Assembly: GCA_946491915.1 (NCBI GenBank)
Contig: CAMLYR010000073.1
Span: 1 to 7,340, forward strand
DNA: 7,340 bases
Source of the DNA: an uncultured Clostridium sp.
Lineage (GTDB): Bacteria > Bacillota_A > Clostridia > TANB77 > CAG-508
Reading direction: 5' to 3'
Below the pieces are notes generated by a model. The model was not told the origin of the DNA and did not search any database. It worked only from the letters and a program-made list of their open reading frames with translations. This document shows, in pieces, positions 1-7,275 of the stretch; positions within the stretch are counted from its first letter, which is position 1, and every line of letters starts with the position of its first letter. The position numbers and the translations under genes are program-made.

Positions 1-918
1 TTTTAATGCGTGGAACCAATAGTCTTTTTTAACTACAACATTTTCTTCATTGCTTTTTGTTGAATCAATAAAGTTAGTAACTTGAGATATTAGAGCGCTA
101 CGTAACTTTTTAAAACCTTCTTTATTTGGCGGTGGAGAAGAAATATTATAAGAAAATCCTTCTAAAAATTCCGATTTTGAGCAATAGTATAAAAAAGGCA
201 GATAGTCTTCCATTCTATTTTTATAATAGTCTTCATCTTTATAAATCAGTAAGACGGGCGTTCCTAGTGCTAAACAGGGTAAAGCACAGTGCAGTCGTGT
301 TGTAATGACACATTTTGCTTTTTGATAACATTCCAATAACTCTTCCACACATTTCTTTCTTTTATTCCAATCAAAATGTATATCCTGCTTTTTCTGATGA
401 GTCAATTCTAAAAGATTATTTGAAGGAACTGTGTCTTTGATTTTGGCCAAAACTTCAGAATCAAGGTCAACGCAACAAATTGTTTCACCTCGTTTAAGAT
501 TATTTTTAGGTTCTATAGTTAAGGTTAAACAGCCGGAAAAATATGCGGAAATCCCTTTTCTTTGTAACATTTCTTTTGTACTTGTATCTCGACAGCCTAT
601 TTCTCCGTATTTTTTCAAATAGCTATAACCGTTATCCTCTAAAAAATCCTCTCCTATCATATAAAAGTCTATATCGGAAATATGAATAGATAAAAAGCAG
701 GGATTAATGTATGGTGAGGGAGGCCAATTATATTTATGGTACATATACCACGCATTCATAATTACTGCTACCGACTCATTTTTATCTGCTTTAAAAGTAT
801 TTAAACTTTCCCTGTCAATATAATAGTCAATTGTGGGTAAAAAACGTTGAGCTGCATACGATTGTATGTCGTCACCGATATTTACACTTTCTTTAAAAAC
901 CAATAAACCATATTTCAA
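1..918 (-). CDS. Polysaccharide pyruvyl transferase family protein, C-terminus cut by window edge
   Basis: This frame stays open from 918 to the left edge (306 codons, no stop seen). The protein begins MKYGLLVFKESVNIGDDIQS, an N-terminus I recognise from the polysaccharide pyruvyl transferase family (CsaB/WcaK-like, PF04230), with the Asn-Ile-Gly-Asp-Asp loop at residues 13-17. Other matching segments are YLKKYGEIGCRDTST (GCRD at 108-111), a YFSGCLTLT strand soon after, and TTRLHCALPCLALGTPV with His210, the typical late family motif. Known members transfer pyruvate from phosphoenolpyruvate to a sugar of a surface polysaccharide as a ketal; the substrate here is unknown. No signal peptide or membrane segment is seen, so it is probably cytosolic. 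I chose TTG at 918 because it gives the family N-terminus and has a GGGGA Shine-Dalgarno 8 nt upstream. In-frame ATGs at 933 and 963 lack a convincing one. The family call is firm; enzymatic activity is inferred. Confidence 0.85.
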   Translation of the reverse strand, partial: MKYGLLVFKESVNIGDDIQSYAAQRFLPTIDYYIDRESLNTFKADKNESVAVIMNAWYMYHKYNWPPSPYINPCFLSIHISDIDFYMIGEDFLEDNGYSYLKKYGEIGCRDTSTKEMLQRKGISAYFSGCLTLTIEPKNNLKRGETICCVDLDSEVLAKIKDTVPSNNLLELTHQKKQDIHFDWNKRKKCVEELLECYQKAKCVITTRLHCALPCLALGTPVLLIYKDEDYYKNRMEDYLPFLYYCSKSEFLEGFSYNISSPPPNKEGFKKLRSALISQVTNFIDSTKSNEENVVVKKDYWFHALK

Positions 919-926
919 AATAGTTG

Positions 927-931
927 TCCCC
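927..931 (-). promoter_or_regulatory. Ribosome binding site supporting a TTG start
   Basis: The minus strand reads GGGGA here, 8 nt before TTG at 918. It decides between three in-frame starts: the ATGs at 933 and 963 are preceded by TTTAAAAGAA and GCTAATAAC, neither purine-rich in the right way. The inference rests on one short match plus the family-like N-terminus it yields. Confidence 0.5.
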
Positions 932-978
932 ATTTCTTTTAAACTTATTATAAGTTCCCACATGTTATTAGCAGAATA

Positions 979-1007
979 GCCAAAGGCCAGACAAAGCTGG
1001 CTTTGGC
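979..1007. repeat. Intergenic stem-loop between the GT2-HAD gene and the pyruvyl transferase gene
   Basis: On the plus strand GCCAAAGGCCAG pairs with CTGGCTTTGGC across the six-base loop ACAAAG. The stem has 11 base pairs with one bulged G. It lies about 35 nt after the stop of the upstream gene and 61 nt before the TTG start. Neither strand has a T-run right after it, so it is not a textbook intrinsic terminator. It could be an mRNA processing or stability element or a partial attenuator within the operon. The rest of this 123-base gap (919-1041) shows no convincing promoter. Confidence 0.6.
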
Positions 1008-1041
1008 AAGATTTAATCAATAAGTAAGCATCAAATAATTA

Positions 1042-4000
1042 CTATAGTCGGTCCTTTAGCTTATTCCTCAAAATATTTGGCGCAATAAGCAACATTACGA
1101 TAATCCGTTTCCACCTACTACTGGTATAAAAATTTTTTCCGATTCCTAAATAGTCAATACTATTAGTTTCAGTGTTTGAAGTTTGAACAATCAAGCGGCT
1201 TTCTTGCGCTACACTATAATTATTCCACCAGCTAGTCATTTCAATTTTACCTTTCCCCGAAAAAATATCGTCCTCAAAATAGCAACAGCTAAAAACATTT
1301 CTATCCATATCAGACGCTCTTTCCATTAAAAATTCAAAGGGAAGAGAAATATCATAATTCCTAAATGTAACTAGTGGCAGTACATCGGCAAATTTGCTCA
1401 AAAAATCTTCGGCAAAATCAGACACACCCAAACTGATAATTTTACTCATTTCTTTTTCAATATAACTCATCTGCTCTTTTTCTAACTTAGGAATTAAATT
1501 ATTATTATGTATATCGTATCCGATACAGGAAGGCTCGCCCTTTGAAAACATAAACTCCCGGATGGCACCAGATATGCACGGTGTTCTATCATAAAAGGTT
1601 TCAACCTTATAACCCAGCTCTGTTTCATTAAGCATAGGCTTATCTTTATTAATATACACATAATATGCATCAATTGGCTTTTCCATAAGAATACTTAGAA
1701 TCTTTTGAGCCGTACCATTATAACCAATATCAAATAGCAAATCCTGTTCATCAATTATATCATTTAATTTTTCCTGAATAAGTTGTTTTTTATTACGCAG
1801 AGATGTAAACAAAGTTTTGTCTTTACATAATATTTTCAAAAATGTATTAAAAGATTCAAAGTTCTTAAAATATGCTTCCGAATCAAAGCCTTCTTTTTTT
1901 AGACGAATTTTAATCTCCTTATTATCTTCCAATCCCAAAAATTGTTTCATAATCATAGCTGGAGTTTTGAAGGTAACAGAATCAAATGAGATATTGTCTT
2001 TTATATATGGAATATCTTCTGGTGAGGTAAAGGCCAAGGGCAGTAAAGCTTTTCTTGATAAATACAAATAATTACTTTCTGGTAAATCCGAAATATACTT
2101 CTTCAAGATATCATATACTACTTTACACTGATAGCCATCTCTCGCAACAAAGTGTATTGTTTTTTTGGACTTATTTCGTTTTACCAAGTCTAAAGTTATT
2201 CCTAATAAGTGCATTCCTAATGCATAATAAGACATATAATATAAATTTGAATTGAAATCTGTATTTTCGTTGAACATATAATACGGATTATCAAAAAATT
2301 TATTTGCTATAACGGAAAGCATGCAGCGAATCCCCCAAAATTCCATCGAAACCTTATGGTCAAAGAAATTGCCGCATGGGCGTAACATATTATAAAATGA
2401 ATTGCCTACATTGTACCCAGAATCTACTAATTTTCCAGTAAAAACATCGATGGCCTTGGGTAAATAAATGCTTTCTATTCCTAGCTCTTTAGGCTTAAGA
2501 TAGTCAGATTGGTAATTATCTCCAACATGTATTAGTGTTTTTTTATCGCATTCTTTAGTCACATCATGATATAAATTGCCAGTCGATTTTGTTTTCTGAG
2601 ATTCTGATGATAAATACAGTTTTTCATAATCATTATATCCATTTGAACTCAAAATAGCGATAATAGTATCTTTATCTAGATACATATCAGATGTCAATAC
2701 TATCTTTTTATTTAAAAATCTTGCTATATTATACAATTCATATCCAAAGTTTCGCCGATAGCAGAATTTGATTTCTAGTTCCTTTTCATATTCCATTAAA
2801 TTTTTTGTATGTGCAGTTGAAATATTATATTCGTTGGAAATTCGTTCATAAATTTCTTTTAAAGTTATTTCTTCTCGACCGATATCATTTATCGCATTTC
2901 TAGCCTCTCGCTCTGCTTCAATTCTAATTTTAGAAAAGTCAACATGCGTCTTTGGGTTTAACTGCTTATACCTATACTCTAAAATTCGAAATAAATCAGA
3001 TGGTTCAAAAAAAGGTCTGCAAATTAGCGTGTCAAATATGTCAAAGCTTACACAATGAATTTTATGATTAATAATCTGCTTTTTTACAACTTCTTCTCTA
3101 TCGGACCATTTTGTGGTTACAGAATAATAATATCCATCTTCCTTTGTCTGCATTTCCAGTTGTTCTATACCTAATGCATGTCTTACCAAATCTTCTAAAT
3201 ATTTGATATCTGCGCTGTCAAATCCTGCCCATTTAATTGCATTTTTCCAGCTACGACCATAATTTTCTTTCCACGCAATATGATTTTTTTCATATTGTTC
3301 ATACACGTTTAATTCTTTTAACACTTGTGTTCTAAAATCAAAAGAAACTTTTAGGTCAGATATATTCTTTTCGAATTTTTTTATATCCTTTGCAATTCCT
3401 GTAGAGGCCGCTTTGCGTTGCACATAGAAATAAGTGTCACAATCTACCTCTGTATATTTTTCTGCCAATAAAAAAAGAGGGGTCGAAAATGCAATATCTT
3501 CTGTCATAATTAAATGTGTATTAATGTTTTTATAAAAATGCTCACACTTTTTCCATAGCTTCATACTATATAATTTTACACATAAAATATGCCAAGAAAA
3601 GTCTACGCCTTCTTGGCGAAAATATTCATCTGCGATAGCTTTTCCGGTCAATGTTATTCTAGGCCTATAATTGATATAATTATAAACATACTTTTCTCCG
3701 ATTCGCTCATCATCCATAATAAACTGAGCTTTTACGATATCTGCTTGCTCCTGCTCCGCTTTAAAAACAAGTGAACGAATGTAATCTATGCCGATATAAT
3801 CATCACTATCGATAAAAGTGATATATTTTCCTTGTGCTATTTTAGCACCCTCCATTCTGGCCCTAAAAAGTCCTAAATTTGAGGGATTATCAACCAACTT
3901 AACTCTAGGGTCATTTTGCTGATAGCGCAATATAATATCTTTTGAATTATCAGGAGATGCATCATTAACTGTTAACACTTCAATATTTGAATACGATTGC

Positions 4001-4095
4001 TGCAAAATACTATCCAGGCAACGATTCAAATATTTGGATGTTCCATATACTGGAACTACAACGCTAACTAGGGGACAGTTATTTTTATTTATCAT
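1042..4095 (-). CDS. GT2 glycosyltransferase fused to a HAD-superfamily domain (COG5610-like)
   Basis: This is a 1017-residue, probably cytosolic protein. Residues about 8-330 are a GT-A fold family 2 glycosyltransferase: VSVVVPVYG near the N-terminus, nucleotide-binding Asn44-Asp45, metal-binding Asp96-Ser-Asp98-Asp99, and an acceptor-side Glu199-Asp200. From about 345 a HAD domain follows: SFDIFDTLI with Asp352 as likely nucleophile, LTSD with Thr468/Ser469 as motif II, and HVGDNYQSD with Asp526 and Asp531 as motif IV. The base at +2 from the nucleophile is Phe354, not the Asp of HAD phosphatases. Residues about 590-950 form a further conserved-looking region (ARDGYQ around Asp653, FDIGYNGT around Asp789) that I associate with this HAD family but cannot assign a function. 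The tail is basic and hydrophobic. I start at the ATG at 4095, which has a GGGAGG site 5 nt upstream; an in-frame ATG at 4140 would add 15 residues but lies inside the preceding gene. Sugar donor and acceptor are unknown. Confidence 0.88.
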   Translation of the reverse strand: MINKNNCPLVSVVVPVYGTSKYLNRCLDSILQQSYSNIEVLTVNDASPDNSKDIILRYQQNDPRVKLVDNPSNLGLFRARMEGAKIAQGKYITFIDSDDYIGIDYIRSLVFKAEQEQADIVKAQFIMDDERIGEKYVYNYINYRPRITLTGKAIADEYFRQEGVDFSWHILCVKLYSMKLWKKCEHFYKNINTHLIMTEDIAFSTPLFLLAEKYTEVDCDTYFYVQRKAASTGIAKDIKKFEKNISDLKVSFDFRTQVLKELNVYEQYEKNHIAWKENYGRSWKNAIKWAGFDSADIKYLEDLVRHALGIEQLEMQTKEDGYYYSVTTKWSDREEVVKKQIINHKIHCVSFDIFDTLICRPFFEPSDLFRILEYRYKQLNPKTHVDFSKIRIEAEREARNAINDIGREEITLKEIYERISNEYNISTAHTKNLMEYEKELEIKFCYRRNFGYELYNIARFLNKKIVLTSDMYLDKDTIIAILSSNGYNDYEKLYLSSESQKTKSTGNLYHDVTKECDKKTLIHVGDNYQSDYLKPKELGIESIYLPKAIDVFTGKLVDSGYNVGNSFYNMLRPCGNFFDHKVSMEFWGIRCMLSVIANKFFDNPYYMFNENTDFNSNLYYMSYYALGMHLLGITLDLVKRNKSKKTIHFVARDGYQCKVVYDILKKYISDLPESNYLYLSRKALLPLAFTSPEDIPYIKDNISFDSVTFKTPAMIMKQFLGLEDNKEIKIRLKKEGFDSEAYFKNFESFNTFLKILCKDKTLFTSLRNKKQLIQEKLNDIIDEQDLLFDIGYNGTAQKILSILMEKPIDAYYVYINKDKPMLNETELGYKVETFYDRTPCISGAIREFMFSKGEPSCIGYDIHNNNLIPKLEKEQMSYIEKEMSKIISLGVSDFAEDFLSKFADVLPLVTFRNYDISLPFEFLMERASDMDRNVFSCCYFEDDIFSGKGKIEMTSWWNNYSVAQESRLIVQTSNTETNSIDYLGIGKNFYTSSRWKRIIVMLLIAPNILRNKLKDRL

Positions 4096-6898
4096 TTTTT
4101 CCTCCCATTTTACATTTAATTTTTTTACAAAAATCGGCAAAAATACGCAGAGGTTTTGTCATACGCCAAAAGGTAGATGATTGTATTTCTTTATATAATC
4201 TTTCATAGTCTACGGCACTGGAATTTGAAGACTTCTCATTTGACTCTAATAGAATTTGAGAAGCAAAATATTGCCTAATAACCTCATAGCCATTACACCA
4301 TACCTTTTGACCTGGTTTGCATATATCATAATGGTGTTTGACAATACAATTGCCATCATGAACATTGATTGTCAGCACATTGGCACTGTAAATTTTTCCG
4401 CCATTTCTTAAATGCTGCGTCTTACCATTTTGATAAAAACCTCCTTCACCCAAAAGAACTCTTAACATCTTTTCCTTCAATAACATTTCCGGAAAATCCT
4501 TATTTTCAAGCAGTTCTGAAGCTTTATATGTCGTCAGAAGTCTTTCGATGAATATACAATTTTTTTCGGCGCCAATAATGCCCGCTTGTACCATATTAGA
4601 TGTTTCAAATGCCAAGAAAAAACTGTCGCACCGAAGTTCATCCAATGGCTTTAGCAGTTCCATGTCGCTATTTAATGCAATACCCCCATAGTTTTTTAAA
4701 GCTTTTAGTCGAAAATACTCGGAAAGTATCGTCCAATCTTGCTGAGAATATGCGTTTTCAAGTATGGGGTTGTCTTTTATATCACAGTTGGATTCATTCC
4801 ATTCAATAATTTTGTAATCTGGTGCATATTTCTTCCATGAAAGATAGCATTGATTAAATGTTTCGGCTGTATCGCCATTTCCAAATTTACAATAATGGAT
4901 GATTTTAGGAATCTCCGGTAACTGTTCAAAATTTATAAACTGCCCATTTTCGACCGCTTTCTGGATATAGGAGTTATGGAGAAAGTTTTTTTTGTTGGAG
5001 TCAAAATATTTTTTACTATAATAGGCAAAATTCTCCAAAAAATTAGTACAAAAGAAGTTAATACTCCAATATACCGCAAAATGAATTTCATTTTCATAAA
5101 GTGGGTTAGATAGATTTAAAATTCTGTCCCATGCGGCGTAACAGTCAAGTAAACGAGAATCGTTATTTTTGATGGAAGTTATAGAGCCTGTTCGTTGTCT
5201 GTAGTTATACAGGCCTTCCCTTACATAATGAATATTTTTCGCATAGCTAAGTAAAATCGGAGTAGTGGCCAGATCCTCATAAAAGCCCTTGGGAAAACTA
5301 ACTTTATTCATTAAGTTTTTATGTATTAATTTTGTACAGGCATTTACTACTCCATATTTGGAAGAATACTTTAGAATTTCAAATCGGTCTACATTTCCTT
5401 CTAAGCTATGTATATATTCTTTTTTCCCGCTATCCCAGATTGCGATATAGTCACACATTACACAATCAGAGTCATTTTTCTGGGCTGCTGCATACATTTT
5501 TTGGAACATTTCGGGCTGAACTGTATCATCAGAGTCAACAAAGCCTATATATTGGCCTCGCGCTTTTCTTATTCCATAGTTTCTTGCTTCACCTAACCCG
5601 CTATTTTTTATAGAAAACGCTCTGATTTTATCAGGATAATGATAAACATAATCTGCGATAATCCGCTCAGAATGATCAGTAGAGCCGTCATTGACAATAA
5701 TAATTTCTAGATTATCATATGTTTGCTGTACCAATGATTCCAAGCACTCTTTTAAATATTTTTCTGTATTATAAACCGGTACTACTACTGAAATATCCAC
5801 GTCTTTATTAGTCATTAAATTTCTGTCAGGAACATAATCAATTTGACTCTTTGAAGTATTATCTGATATCTCGAATAATCGATTGAGTTCTTTTTTTATT
5901 CCTTCATTATTATACTGATAATTTTTTAATTTTTTTCTTTTCTCTGAAATAAGTTTCCTGTCAGAATATATTTTTTGTAGTGTATTGATAATTGAATATA
6001 TGTCATTTTTAACAATCCATCCATATTCATCTGCAAGGATTTCTCTGACTCCACCGGATTCTGTTGCTAGAACAGGAGTACCTAAAGAAAGGCTTTCTGC
6101 AATGACTAGCGCCAATCCCTCATATTCCGATAAAAGCGCAAAAATATCGGCAGCTTTTACAAATGGATATGGGTTTTGACGAAAGCCCCAAAAATGAATA
6201 TTAGTGATGGAGTATTTCAGACATTTCTGCTTGAGAATGTCATATTCTTTTCCTTTGCCCAAAATATGCCATTCTATTTTTGTCCCCTGTTCATTTAATA
6301 TTTTTGCTATATCAATTAGTCGCTGATAGGATTTTTGGGGTTCTAATCTCCCAGAAACAACGATATTTAATTGCGCATCGGAGTGCTTTTCCATTATTTC
6401 GCTATCAATAGGAGCCAGGGATTTTAATCCTATTTCATAAGTATCTAAAATATTATATATAACAATGCATTTGCTTTCTAACTCTGGAAAAACCAGTAAA
6501 AAATTATTTAAGTTATGCTGCGAAACAAATACAATTTTGTCAAAGCACGAAAAAAGTTCTTTTTGCTGTTGAATATCAGCATCGACAATTTCTGCCCATT
6601 TTTTGTAATCGATATGAACCCATTGTATTTTTTTGATTCCTTCTAATGCAGCGACTTCCTCTCTAAAGCAGGAATTCTCAAATGGAACAATTACATATTC
6701 ATATTCCGCATAATTTTTTTCGTTACATATAGTTATCTGACTGGATAAATACTTCTGAGTTTCTTTTAAAATCTCATGTGGGGAATATATAAAAACGCCC
6801 ATTCCCGTTTCGGCCAAATAATTCGCCATTTTAAATGTTGCGAAATGTGCTCCGCCTCTATAATTTATATCGTCCATCACAATTAAAACTTTTCTCAT
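4085..6898 (-). CDS. Tri-modular glycosyltransferase: GT4, GT2 and GT32-like domains
   Basis: This 937-residue protein carries three sugar-transfer modules and no signal peptide or membrane span. Residues 1-345 are a GT-B fold, GT4-type domain: Gly15-Gly16 in the N-terminal loop, GRLEPQK at 183-189 for the donor phosphates, and an EX7E motif at Glu260/Glu268 followed by the SLGTPVLATESGGVREIL segment. Residues 366-590 are a GT-A family 2 domain: ISVVVPVYN from 369, Asp404 in VNDGSTD, Asp455-Ser-Asp457-Asp458, and Glu541-Asp542 as candidate base. Residues 663-860 resemble GT32 (PF04488, 'glycosyltransferase sugar-binding region containing DXD'): IPKIIHYCKFG, SWKKYAPDYKIIEWNE and YGGIALNSDMELLKP, where the usual Asp-X-Asp reads Asn743-Ser-Asp745. 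The end carries WRMTKPLR (911-918), a tail seen on many surface-polysaccharide enzymes. The start has a GAGGAG site 6 nt upstream. It is the first gene of the visible operon. Domain families are secure; linkages and sugars cannot be read, and the third module may be weakened. Confidence 0.88.
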   Translation of the reverse strand: MRKVLIVMDDINYRGGAHFATFKMANYLAETGMGVFIYSPHEILKETQKYLSSQITICNEKNYAEYEYVIVPFENSCFREEVAALEGIKKIQWVHIDYKKWAEIVDADIQQQKELFSCFDKIVFVSQHNLNNFLLVFPELESKCIVIYNILDTYEIGLKSLAPIDSEIMEKHSDAQLNIVVSGRLEPQKSYQRLIDIAKILNEQGTKIEWHILGKGKEYDILKQKCLKYSITNIHFWGFRQNPYPFVKAADIFALLSEYEGLALVIAESLSLGTPVLATESGGVREILADEYGWIVKNDIYSIINTLQKIYSDRKLISEKRKKLKNYQYNNEGIKKELNRLFEISDNTSKSQIDYVPDRNLMTNKDVDISVVVPVYNTEKYLKECLESLVQQTYDNLEIIIVNDGSTDHSERIIADYVYHYPDKIRAFSIKNSGLGEARNYGIRKARGQYIGFVDSDDTVQPEMFQKMYAAAQKNDSDCVMCDYIAIWDSGKKEYIHSLEGNVDRFEILKYSSKYGVVNACTKLIHKNLMNKVSFPKGFYEDLATTPILLSYAKNIHYVREGLYNYRQRTGSITSIKNNDSRLLDCYAAWDRILNLSNPLYENEIHFAVYWSINFFCTNFLENFAYYSKKYFDSNKKNFLHNSYIQKAVENGQFINFEQLPEIPKIIHYCKFGNGDTAETFNQCYLSWKKYAPDYKIIEWNESNCDIKDNPILENAYSQQDWTILSEYFRLKALKNYGGIALNSDMELLKPLDELRCDSFFLAFETSNMVQAGIIGAEKNCIFIERLLTTYKASELLENKDFPEMLLKEKMLRVLLGEGGFYQNGKTQHLRNGGKIYSANVLTINVHDGNCIVKHHYDICKPGQKVWCNGYEVIRQYFASQILLESNEKSSNSSAVDYERLYKEIQSSTFWRMTKPLRIFADFCKKIKCKMGGKNDK
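4101..4106 (-). promoter_or_regulatory. Strong Shine-Dalgarno inside the end of the upstream gene
   Basis: The minus strand reads GGGAGG, then five A, then ATG at 4095. The site lies in the last codons of the tri-modular glycosyltransferase gene, whose TAA is at 4087-4085, so the genes overlap by 11 nt (ATGATAAATAA). The arrangement fixes the start of the GT2-HAD gene and suggests translational coupling. Confidence 0.85.
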
Positions 6899-6904
6899 TT
6901 ATTT

Positions 6905-6910
6905 CTCCTC
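6905..6910 (-). promoter_or_regulatory. Ribosome binding site of the first operon gene
   Basis: GAGGAG on the minus strand, 6 nt before ATG at 6898, fixes the start of the tri-modular glycosyltransferase. Confidence 0.8.
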
Positions 6911-6954
6911 AAACGATATATGCTTTTTTCATTTTATAGTGATGAGATACAACT

Positions 6955-6968
6955 AATCAGCACTGATT
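6955..6968. repeat. Short palindrome at the predicted transcription start
   Basis: AATCAG and CTGATT form a 6-bp dyad separated by CA. It lies just downstream of the proximal candidate -10 (6974-6979), about where transcription would begin. That placement fits an operator or a small 5' hairpin. Dyads this short are common by chance in AT-rich DNA. Confidence 0.3.
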
Positions 6969-6973
6969 TTCGT

Positions 6974-7001
6974 ATTTTATGAGTCTATCAGATTAATTCA
7001 A
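6974..7001 (-). promoter_or_regulatory. Candidate proximal promoter for the glycosyltransferase operon
   Basis: On the minus strand TTGAAT (7001-6996) is followed after 16 nt by TAAAAT (6979-6974). The boxes match the housekeeping consensus at 4/6 and 5/6 positions. Transcription would begin near 6967, giving a leader of roughly 70 nt. It lies between the inverted repeats and the first gene, so it would be unaffected by any inversion. Similar matches arise by chance in AT-rich leaders. Confidence 0.4.
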
Positions 7002-7032
7002 ACTGCGTATTTGTAGGAGGTATTACTTTTAA

Positions 7033-7061
7033 ACACAACAATTTGAAGAAAATTGTTGTGT
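7033..7061. repeat. 12-bp dyad with 5-bp centre: candidate recombinase site or hairpin
   Basis: ACACAACAATTT and AAATTGTTGTGT are perfect reverse complements around GAAGA. Twelve-base arms around a short asymmetric centre resemble a tyrosine-recombinase core site. The right half is part of the inverted repeat shared with 7276-7296. As RNA it would form an AT-rich hairpin; on the minus strand it is followed by TTTAAAAG, a poor terminator. Confidence 0.65.
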
Positions 7062-7062
7062 A
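7042..7062. repeat. Left copy of a 21-bp perfect inverted repeat
   Basis: This stretch is the exact reverse complement of 7276-7296 over 21 bases. The match ends at both borders, but looser similarity resumes further in: 7071-7081 (TAATCTTTACG) against 7268-7277 (CGTAAAATTA), after a gap of about nine bases. An exact 21-base match within 255 bases is unlikely by chance even in AT-rich DNA. Confidence 0.9.
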
Positions 7063-7202
7063 GGATAGCTTAATCTTTACGAAAAGAGGGATATTAGGAG
7101 AAAAAACGACAAATATTTTAGCGAAAAGAAAATAAGCGCATAATAAAGAAGTTTGGTTGCCTGCTTACAAGATATGGTACTGCTTTTTACAGTAAATTCT
7201 TA

Positions 7203-7231
7203 TTGCAGTTTTTTTATGAAACTAATATAAT
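7203..7231 (+). promoter_or_regulatory. Promoter-like sequence inside the inverted repeats, facing away from the operon
   Basis: TTGCAG (7203-7208) and a perfect TATAAT (7226-7231) are separated by the optimal 17 nt, with a T-run between. The -35 box matches the consensus only in its first three bases, so strength rests on the -10 and spacing. Transcription would start near 7238 and run rightward out of the window. I found no comparable minus-strand promoter in the same spacer. Confidence 0.55.
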
Positions 7232-7275
7232 ATATTCTGAGTGGTAAACAGGAACTTGTGACAAAGGCGTAAAAT

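Noticed and set aside
979..1007. Calling the hairpin an intrinsic terminator of the GT2-HAD gene
   Set aside because: No U-run follows on either strand, and the pyruvyl transferase gene directly downstream has no clear promoter of its own, favouring read-through.
4096..4140. Upstream ATG at 4140 for the GT2-HAD gene
   Set aside because: It lies deep in the upstream gene and the added 15 residues come before the normal GT2 start. The ATG at 4095 has a near-ideal GGGAGG site.
431..6179. Plus-strand open frames of about 60-93 codons scattered through the window
   Set aside because: All lie antisense to the three minus-strand genes, lack ribosome binding sites and recognisable domains, and are explained as shadows of long AT-rich coding regions.
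7015..7020. AGGAGG on the plus strand, resembling a Shine-Dalgarno
   Set aside because: No ATG or GTG follows at usable distance, and the only TTG frame nearby (7043) stops after six codons. It may be chance or a relic.
7179..7215. ACTGC / GCAGT followed by seven T on the plus strand, as a possible terminator
   Set aside because: The stem is only 5 bp with a loop of about 21 nt and competes with another small hairpin (7178-7194). There is no gene before it to terminate.
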